Source: Desulfobacterales bacterium
GTDB lineage: Bacteria > Desulfobacterota > Desulfobacteria > Desulfobacterales > C00003060
Direction: 5' to 3'
DNA: 10,773 nucleotides
Assembly: GCA_030616425.1 (NCBI GenBank)
Contig: JAUWXJ010000068.1
Span: 1-10,773 of the forward strand
The notes beneath the pieces are model-generated. The model saw only the letters and a program-made list of their open reading frames with translations. It did not search any database and had not been told where the DNA came from. Position 1 is the first letter of the stretch. Each line of letters begins with the position of its first letter. Positions 6,453 to 10,773 of this stretch are shown here, in pieces. The translations under genes and the position numbers were made by a program.

Positions 6453-6467
6453 GGCGGTTAATCCGCC
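6453..6467 (-). terminator. GC hairpin downstream of ogt, possible terminator
   Basis: GGCGG, loop TTAAT and CCGCC lie about 40 bases past the ogt stop. No T-tract follows on the minus strand, so it may be only a transcript-stabilising hairpin or part of the neighbouring repeat. Confidence 0.3.
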
Positions 6468-6506
6468 GGAGGCGACAAGTCCACGGAATGCAAACAATAA
6501 TGAGGC

Positions 6507-7013
6507 TCACGATTTTTCCTTTTCCAGCAAGAGCATGCGTTTCTTAAGGCCGGTTCCGCCGTAAAAGCCCCCTGGTGAGCCATCGGCCCGGATAATGCGA
6601 TGACATGGGATCAAGATAGGGAAAGGATTCCGGGCAAGGGTGGTTCCTACAAAACGAGAGGCCCGAGGATGTCCGATCTGTGCAGCTATTTGGCCGTAAG
6701 ATCGGACTTCTCCGTGAGGAACGCTTGCCGCAGCTCTTAGGACTGAGCGTTGCAAGGGAGTCAGCCCGCTCAGATCGAGGAATCTCCACGGGGCCTTTAT
6801 AAGGGCACCCTCAAAGTAGGCCCGTATATCCTTGCACATGTTGAGGACCACTGGCGTGTGTCCTGGTTTGGCTGGCCCGGTTCTTTGTATCCGTTTTTTT
6901 AAGACGCTTTTGCGTAAATGGGGCAGGAAGATCCGCTTTACAAGGAATGGATCAGCTTCAAACAAGATGGCCGCATATCCAAATGCTGTAGGGCATAGGT
7001 GGTAGGAAATCAT
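6507..7013 (-). CDS. ogt: Methylated-DNA--protein-cysteine methyltransferase (O6-alkylguanine repair)
   Basis: The 168-residue protein is full length for an Ogt/MGMT suicide repair enzyme, which takes the alkyl group from O6-alkylguanine (and O4-alkylthymine) onto its own cysteine. The C-terminal domain is clear. TPLQRSVLRAAASVPHGEV and SYGQIAAQIGHPRASRFVG form the winged-helix DNA-binding part. The active site is ILIPCHRII with nucleophile Cys137, followed by the binding-loop GGFYGGTGLKKRMLL. The N-terminal domain (about residues 1-75) is the usual variable part, with no Ada-type Cys cluster, so it is not the regulator Ada. The start ATG 7013 overlaps the stop of the upstream racemase-like gene by four bases (ATGA). 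It is therefore probably the last gene of that operon and translationally coupled. Gene symbol ogt is used by type; I cannot tell ogt from other MGMT forms with certainty. Confidence 0.93.
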   Translation of the reverse strand: MISYHLCPTAFGYAAILFEADPFLVKRIFLPHLRKSVLKKRIQRTGPAKPGHTPVVLNMCKDIRAYFEGALIKAPWRFLDLSGLTPLQRSVLRAAASVPHGEVRSYGQIAAQIGHPRASRFVGTTLARNPFPILIPCHRIIRADGSPGGFYGGTGLKKRMLLLEKEKS

Positions 7014-8260
7014 AACTCATACAGGTTCCCACTATCATCAAAGGCCATCGGTTCCCACTGTTTTAGGATGTGCAGATCCGGATTGGAGACGACGACGTCT
7101 TCTAAGGCCCGTGAGACCGAGAGCATCTCGAGGGCGGCCGTGTTTTTGATACGGACGACACGAGCTGCCTCAGGCTTTACCATGCCGATCGTGTTGAGGC
7201 AGGCTTCTATACATTCACGATCTGTCTCAAGGTACATAGGGATAGCTGCCTTTTCAGGAGAGATGGCTGTCAGGGCATTGGTATAGGTCTTTTCAAGATC
7301 GAGGGCATGAACAAGGCGCTTGGTGGTTACATCTGCCAGCCCGATGCCATTTCCGTTCCCGTCCGATTCAGGGCTCAGGTCTCTCACAAAGATCCGTTTC
7401 ACGTGCGGGGCTGTGAAAGAGTCACCCACGATATCCCGGTGCCTCCCCGTCACATTGGAATCCATCCCAATGCCGCTGATATCCTTGCCTATTTCATCCA
7501 CGATCAGGATATCGATCGGGTCAAAGGGGATGCGGGGCATCATAGAACGTACCTTTTCGAGCAGGGTGCGTTCTGCTTCAAACCAGTTCTCAGGTCTTAC
7601 GGCATGGATTCGAGAGAGATTTCTGTAGCCGTCCTCAAGTATGGCAAGCCCAAATAGGACGGAACGATTCTCTAGGATAAGGCGCGCAGCATCTTGCAGG
7701 ATCCCAAAGGTGTGCTGCACCGCTGCCCGGTGGTATTGAACTGCCCCTTGACCTTTGCCAAGCCCAATGGTGAGCATTTTTGTCAGGCCGCTTTCAATAG
7801 GCCCTTCGAATTTTGTGTGGGGCTTCACCCGATTGATCACTACAATGTGGTCGGCTTCGGCTGCACCCCTATCCATAAGGATCGGAGTGCCAATCTCCAA
7901 TGTCCCGATTTCGACCACATCACCAGCAGTAAGTATAGGCACCCCTACGAAAGATTCATTAATGCCAAGCCTATCTAAGACCGAGAGTTCACCCTCTGGT
8001 GTGTTTCCCCCGTGGCTACCCATGGCCGGGACAATAAAAGGCCTTAAACCCTGGTCCTTCAAAAGCTTTATGCATTCGGAAACAATGAGAGGAATGTGGC
8101 TGATGCCCCGGCTTCCGACTGCCACTGCTACAGAATCACCAGGTTTTGTCGCCGAGGCAAGGGTAAGGTCCTGAAGGGCCTTGCCAACAGCTGCTGGGAC
8201 ATCTTCGATCTTTTCGGCGTGGAGTTTCTGCCGAACTAGAGCCATTTCAGGGAAAAGCAT
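7010..8260 (-). CDS. Lactate-racemase-domain protein (LarA-like, DUF2088 type)
   Basis: This 416-residue protein has the length and layout I associate with LarA homologues, the nickel-pincer-cofactor 2-hydroxyacid racemases/epimerases. An alpha/beta N-terminal half contains VAVAVGSRGISHIPLIV, VPAMGSHGGNTPEG (His83), then VINRVKPHTKFEG (His148) and GLTKMLTIGLGKG, and QYHR (His177). Conserved His and Lys residues in such positions are expected for cofactor and acid/base roles. However, I cannot align them to LarA without a tool, so the substrate is unknown and lactate should not be assumed. The second half has DILIVDEIGKDISGIGMD and VRDLSPES. There are no larB/larC/larE cofactor genes in this window. 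The start ATG 8260 lies three bases after the stop of the damaged hbd gene (8264-8266). ATG 8245 is an alternative, and neither has a strong ribosome site, consistent with coupling. It overlaps ogt by four bases. Confidence 0.7.
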   Translation of the reverse strand: MLFPEMALVRQKLHAEKIEDVPAAVGKALQDLTLASATKPGDSVAVAVGSRGISHIPLIVSECIKLLKDQGLRPFIVPAMGSHGGNTPEGELSVLDRLGINESFVGVPILTAGDVVEIGTLEIGTPILMDRGAAEADHIVVINRVKPHTKFEGPIESGLTKMLTIGLGKGQGAVQYHRAAVQHTFGILQDAARLILENRSVLFGLAILEDGYRNLSRIHAVRPENWFEAERTLLEKVRSMMPRIPFDPIDILIVDEIGKDISGIGMDSNVTGRHRDIVGDSFTAPHVKRIFVRDLSPESDGNGNGIGLADVTTKRLVHALDLEKTYTNALTAISPEKAAIPMYLETDRECIEACLNTIGMVKPEAARVVRIKNTAALEMLSVSRALEDVVVSNPDLHILKQWEPMAFDDSGNLYEL

Positions 8261-8263
8261 AGG

Positions 8264-8618
8264 TCAATAGGTGTAAAATCCTCGGCCGGTTTTGCGCCCC
8301 AGGTATCCAGCATCCACATACTTTCTGAGGAGAGGACACGGCCGGTATTTGGGGTCTCCAAAGCCTTCATGGAGGACTTCCAGGATCGACAGGCAGGTAT
8401 CTAAACCGATCAGGTCTGCCAATTGTTTCCTTTTCTTGTTCAGTGATGCGTCCTTTTTTCAAAAAACTTGAGAGGCTCTTTTCAATCCTGTGCATGGCCC
8501 GCTCGAGATACGCCTTTGAGATGTCATGCAAGAGGACAGAAAAGTCGTTCATGGCTGCCACCTGGGCAATCCCTGCACCCATCTGGCCGGCACCAACAAT
8601 ACCTATCCTGTTGATCAT
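8264..8618 (-). pseudogene. 3-hydroxyacyl-CoA dehydrogenase with large internal deletion and frameshift
   Basis: The N-terminal frame (ATG 8618) begins with the Rossmann NAD-binding motif GIVGAGQMGAGIAQVAA and runs about 65 residues to KKGRITEQEKE, typical of 3-hydroxybutyryl/3-hydroxyacyl-CoA dehydrogenases of about 280 residues. It then leaves frame and stops at 8367. In another frame the same family's C-terminus is plain: QLADLIGLDTCLSILEVL, then KYRPCPLLRKYV and GRKTGRGFYTY, ending at TGA 8264-8266. The junction is near 8415-8430. By comparison with family length about 150 codons are missing, including the catalytic His/Glu region and the NAD-domain end, so the product cannot be active. 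The start overlaps the stop of the 92-residue ORF (ATGA). Because the ends and couplings are preserved, the deletion looks recent, or it is an assembly collapse. Confidence 0.88.
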
Positions 8619-8893
8619 GATTTGCCTCCCTGCAGCCAGGGTTCCTCAGGTTTTGACAGGATATAAAGCCCCTCTTCGGTTTTCTTGTATCCAAGAGCCC
8701 GCAGGTCTTTTTCCTGCTCGATCCGAACAAGGTGAGGCATTATCTCTTCCGTCTCTTCGGTGTTGAAATTGTAAACATGGTCTTCCAGGAAGATATAGTC
8801 TGGTTCCATACCCTGTGCGGGTTTTACGTAGAAGGGGTACTCATAGGCATCGACGCCGTTGGCCTCGCAGCGGGCAATCGGTTTTTCATCCAT
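8615..8893 (-). CDS. Hypothetical 92-residue protein
   Basis: I do not recognise this protein. It is soluble-looking and acidic, with several aromatic residues (YEYPFYVKPAQGMEPDYIFL). It has one cysteine near the N-terminus, no membrane helix and no known motif. PEEPWLQGG near the end is distinctive. The start ATG 8893 is well supported by GGAGG at 8901-8905 with 7 bases spacing. Its stop overlaps the start of the 3-hydroxyacyl-CoA dehydrogenase gene (ATGA at 8615-8618), so the two were probably co-translated, and a role connected with acyl-CoA metabolism is a context-based guess only. It is second in the ferredoxin-led group. Confidence 0.6.
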   Translation of the reverse strand: MDEKPIARCEANGVDAYEYPFYVKPAQGMEPDYIFLEDHVYNFNTEETEEIMPHLVRIEQEKDLRALGYKKTEEGLYILSKPEEPWLQGGKS

Positions 8894-8983
8894 TTTTATG
8901 CCTCCAGAGGGAAAACAGCGTGATGTGATTGAAGAAAGGGTGAGACAAAAAATCTGTCGAACATTTAAAGGAAGGAGATTGGA

Positions 8984-9026
8984 ATCTGGTCCTTGATTCC
9001 AGCTTGAGTGGAACCAAGGACCAGAT
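8984..9026 (-). terminator. Strong hairpin after the ferredoxin gene (terminator or processing site)
   Basis: ATCTGGTCCTTG at 8984-8995 pairs perfectly with CAAGGACCAGAT at 9015-9026. After one A/C mismatch, TTCCA pairs with TGGAA, leaving a 7-base loop. The roughly 17-pair stem lies 19 bases past the ferredoxin stop. No clear T-tract follows on the minus strand, so it may stabilise the ferredoxin message or attenuate the downstream genes rather than end transcription fully. Confidence 0.55.
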
Positions 9027-9045
9027 GCCAGTAATTAGGATTATA

Positions 9046-9231
9046 TTATGTTTCTTCGACTGTAATTGCCTCTTGCTCGCAAACCTCAATGCAGCTTTCA
9101 CATCCTAGACATTCTTCTTCATTAACAACCACGGCCTTTTCGTCTTCGAGTTCGAGAACCTCGACCGGACACACCTCTACGCACTCTCCGCAGCCCTCGC
9201 ATTTGTTCTTATCCACAGTTGGTACGAACAT
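9046..9231 (-). CDS. 2[4Fe-4S] ferredoxin, clostridial type
   Basis: The 61-residue protein is a small low-potential electron carrier with two cluster motifs. The first is CEGCGECVEVCP at about residues 11-22. The second is CLGCESCIEVCE at about residues 41-52, in which Glu replaces the usual proline after the fourth cysteine. The rest is very acidic, as in soluble ferredoxins that pass electrons to oxidoreductases in anaerobes. Ferredoxin length and spacing are normal, without extra insertion. The start ATG 9231 has AAGGAGG at 9241-9247, 9 bases upstream. A sigma70-like promoter lies about 75 bases before the start, and a strong hairpin follows the stop, so it may be expressed well above the downstream genes. 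The electron partner is not shown by the window. Confidence 0.95.
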   Translation of the reverse strand: MFVPTVDKNKCEGCGECVEVCPVEVLELEDEKAVVVNEEECLGCESCIEVCEQEAITVEET

Positions 9232-9308
9232 GTGATGAAGCCTCCTTTCTTTATTTTTTCAACAGGTTCTGTATTGAGATCAATCTCGTCTGTAAATTTG
9301 AGATATGC

Positions 9309-9337
9309 CTATTACACCAATTCTTGAAAACCGTCAA
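9309..9337 (-). promoter_or_regulatory. Sigma70-type promoter of the ferredoxin gene
   Basis: On the minus strand TTGACG (9332-9337) and TAATAG (9309-9314) are separated by exactly 17 bases, close to consensus. The predicted transcript begins about 9302 and leaves a leader of roughly 70 bases before the ferredoxin ATG. Confidence 0.55.
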
Positions 9338-9364
9338 GTCTTCTTATGATTCACAGTAATTTTT

Positions 9365-9396
9365 GTGGAAAAACAAGCCGGTTTTTCGTTTGTTCA
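9365..9396 (-). terminator. Weak terminator candidate after the 378-residue ORF
   Basis: On the minus strand AACAA, a GC-containing loop and TTGTT are followed by TTT directly after the stop codon. The stem is short, so support is mainly positional, between this gene and the ferredoxin promoter. Confidence 0.25.
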
Positions 9397-10530
9397 CAAT
9401 TCCGCTGCCGGGCCTTCCTCAATCATCCCTACCAGGGTATTCTTGACCTTGGCGGCCTGATAGCCTTTATCGCCTTGATCCACCCTGCAGCGCCGATTCA
9501 ACAGGCCGGGAGCGACCTGGTCAGGCACCAGATACCACCGGTATAATACCCTCCTGTCATGAGATTTGATTGTTGATTCTCTCCAGTCATTAATCCTCTT
9601 CTCTATTTCACGGCCTGCCTCCACAACCTCTTCTTGCAATGTTCCGCTCCACGGCGTGATAAGCACCCTATTGAAGATCTCTTGCAGGTGATCGGTCCAG
9701 GATGGCTGGTTCTTGGGCCTCTCCCTTGACTCGATTTGGGCGTAAGTGATGTTGACTTTCAACACCTCGACTTTTTCCTGGACTCCGTCAAGAAGGTAGT
9801 CGAGTGCTGAACGGGAATCTGTGAAGAGGAGACCGGAGTCCGCAGGATCTTTCTGGAAGAGGTGGTTCCAGGTGGCCATCCGCTTTTCGATTACAAGACT
9901 GCCTATGTCTTCTTCCTCAAGAGGAAACCGCTCCTTTTGGATCGGGTCGTGTGCTTGATCGGTTTCGTCCTGGCGAAAGGAGCTTTGCAATGCCTCATAC
10001 TGCTCATTGAGCCGATTCAGTTGCTGCATCAATTCCCAGGAGTGCTGGTCGAACTCCTGCGACAGGTGGAGGAATACCTGAAGAGAAAGCTCACTCTCCT
10101 CAAATCCCTTTGAGTCCTTGGCACCCGTGGCTGTGATATCAGAGACGATTCTTGGCGTTTGAGGATCAACAGGTGCAATGTTGTTCCCAACAGTTTTCAG
10201 GTAGGCCATGTCAGCATCCTGGTGGAAATCCCCCCAGCTCTTGAAGTCCCGGAGCGCTGCTTCGAGTGGTTTTCTCTGGACGACTTTTTCAAAAGGGCTA
10301 CGAATATCAAGGAAGCCGCTCTCTATCCAGGGCCGAAGTGCCTCTGGAGTCTTGGTGTGGGCCGGCTGATAGACAACCACCCGCTGGAAAAAGAGCGCCA
10401 TGGCTTCTACTAGCGAAGGGGATATGAAAGTAAAAGGGAAATATGTCGGGGATAGGATTTCCGAACCCCTTTTTGGTGACGACTTGGCGGTTCCGGATTT
10501 CTGGTTTTGTCTTTTCAATCCAAAATCCAT
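9394..10530 (-). CDS. Hypothetical protein, about 378 residues
   Basis: I cannot assign this protein. After a repeat-derived N-terminus (MDFGLKRQNQK) there is a distinctive block, ILSPTYFPFTFISPSLVEAM, then VVVYQPAHTK and SGFLDIRSPFEK. These look like the true beginning of a conserved domain. Residues about 150-200 and 260-340 are predicted helical and charged (SQEFDQHSWELMQQLNRLNE and following). The C-terminus is basic then acidic. There is no signal peptide, membrane helix, cysteine cluster or obvious nucleotide-binding motif. ATG 10530 has no clear ribosome site and lies inside an AATCCAAA-type repeat. The real start could be a non-ATG codon before YFPFTFI; ATG 10398 lies within the conserved block and seems too late. 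It lies 35 bases after the cysS stop and may be co-transcribed with it. Confidence 0.6.
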   Translation of the reverse strand: MDFGLKRQNQKSGTAKSSPKRGSEILSPTYFPFTFISPSLVEAMALFFQRVVVYQPAHTKTPEALRPWIESGFLDIRSPFEKVVQRKPLEAALRDFKSWGDFHQDADMAYLKTVGNNIAPVDPQTPRIVSDITATGAKDSKGFEESELSLQVFLHLSQEFDQHSWELMQQLNRLNEQYEALQSSFRQDETDQAHDPIQKERFPLEEEDIGSLVIEKRMATWNHLFQKDPADSGLLFTDSRSALDYLLDGVQEKVEVLKVNITYAQIESRERPKNQPSWTDHLQEIFNRVLITPWSGTLQEEVVEAGREIEKRINDWRESTIKSHDRRVLYRWYLVPDQVAPGLLNRRCRVDQGDKGYQAAKVKNTLVGMIEEGPAAEL

Positions 10531-10566
10531 ACTGTTCTCAAGGCGTCAGCCGCAAATCTAAAATCC
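10517..10566. repeat. Degenerate AATCCAAA-type simple repeat near cysS
   Basis: AATCCAAAATCC (10518-10529) and AAATCTAAAATCC (10554-10566) match the octamer tract at 3168-3189. On the minus strand it covers the start of the 378-residue ORF and touches the cysS stop. Confidence 0.45.
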
Positions 10567-10773
10567 TATGAGATCTTTTTGTCTCTAACCTCGACCCCCA
10601 TAGTCGCAAGGCGTTCTCTGATCTGGTCTGCCAGCTTCCAGTCTTTCCTTTGCCTTGCCTCTTCACGCTCAAGCAGCAGTTTCTTGACTTGGGGATCCTG
10701 GGGCTGTTGTTCAAAGTCAAAGATATTTAGCGCCTAATCAACCCTCTTGAAGGCATCTATGATTCGTCTGGCC
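10566..10773 (-). pseudogene. cysS: Cysteinyl-tRNA synthetase, C-terminal part with in-frame TAG (5' end outside window)
   Basis: The minus-strand frame ending at TAG 10566-10568 encodes the CysS C-terminus. RRIIDAFKRVD is followed by an in-frame TAG at 10734-10736, then ALNIFDFEQQ, LLLEREEARQRKDWKLADQI and RERLATMGVEVRD. The EAR..KDW..AD.IR..L...G pattern is diagnostic for the anticodon-binding tail of CysS, which charges tRNA-Cys in the cytoplasm. Similarity continues without shift on both sides of the TAG, so it is a point change or read-through codon, not a frameshift. If it acts as stop, about 56 residues of the tail are lost from an essential enzyme. Alternatives are a sequencing error, amber suppression or pyrrolysine insertion, or a second functional cysS elsewhere. 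The gene is well identified; its status as broken is unsure. Confidence 0.75.

Larger units (their letters stand above)
6208..6506. other. Spacer between the histone-like gene and ogt
   Basis: It holds the histone-like gene's ribosome site and upstream region, the second 88-bp palindromic repeat and a GC hairpin after ogt. I found no convincing sigma70 promoter with correct spacing; TTGACT on the minus strand near 6314 has no good -10. No coding frame is supported. Confidence 0.5.

Noticed and set aside
7755..8174. 139-codon + strand frame
   Set aside because: Antisense to the LarA-like gene and lacking any domain signal.
8886..9101. 71-codon minus-strand frame between ferredoxin and the 92-residue ORF
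   Set aside because: It overlaps the ferredoxin end and the hairpin, and shows no motif or ribosome site.
10538..10720. 60-codon minus-strand frame at the right end
   Set aside because: It is an alternative frame of the cysS C-terminus; the cysS frame gives recognisable family sequence.
10734..10736. Pyrrolysine codon in cysS
   Set aside because: Not claimed: other genes here, including cysS itself, end in TAG, and no pyl gene is visible, so a mutation or sequence error is simpler.

Overview
The window looks like chromosomal DNA from a Desulfobacterota (former Deltaproteobacteria) bacterium, most likely an anaerobe. I infer this from the style of the FtsQ/FtsA/FtsZ proteins, a low-potential 2[4Fe-4S] ferredoxin, a radical SAM enzyme, a lactate-racemase-like protein and a beta-oxidation gene. 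No database search was possible, so the lineage is an inference.

Left part (1-4889, + strand): the end of the division cluster. It holds the C-terminal part of ftsQ, then ftsA (4-bp overlap possible, but the Shine-Dalgarno favours GTG 661), a 12-codon mini-ORF whose stop overlaps the ftsZ start, and ftsZ. A short tract of simple repeats follows, then a large radical SAM protein of the TIGR03960 type that starts inside those repeats.

Middle part (4890-6506): an AT-richer accessory island. On the minus strand it has a coiled-coil protein of unknown function and a 66-residue protein that I read as a single bacterial histone fold. Two 88-bp copies (86/88 identical) of a palindromic repeat flank the histone-like gene. 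A 30-bp duplicate of the 3' end of that gene lies just downstream of the coiled-coil gene. No transposase is present. This is the most unusual part of the window.

Right part (6507-10773, all minus strand): reading in the direction of transcription, the end of cysS (with an in-frame TAG 56 codons before its normal stop), an unknown 378-residue protein, then a probable operon behind a good sigma70-type promoter. That operon is ferredoxin, a 92-residue unknown protein, a 3-hydroxyacyl-CoA dehydrogenase gene with a large internal deletion, a lactate-racemase-domain protein and an O6-methylguanine-DNA methyltransferase. The last four are joined by ATGA overlaps or a gap of a few bases, so they are probably translationally coupled. 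A strong hairpin lies between the ferredoxin and the rest.

Two core-type genes appear damaged (hbd by deletion, cysS by a nonsense codon). Either the strain has real lesions here or the assembly has errors. Both should be checked against reads before being used biologically.
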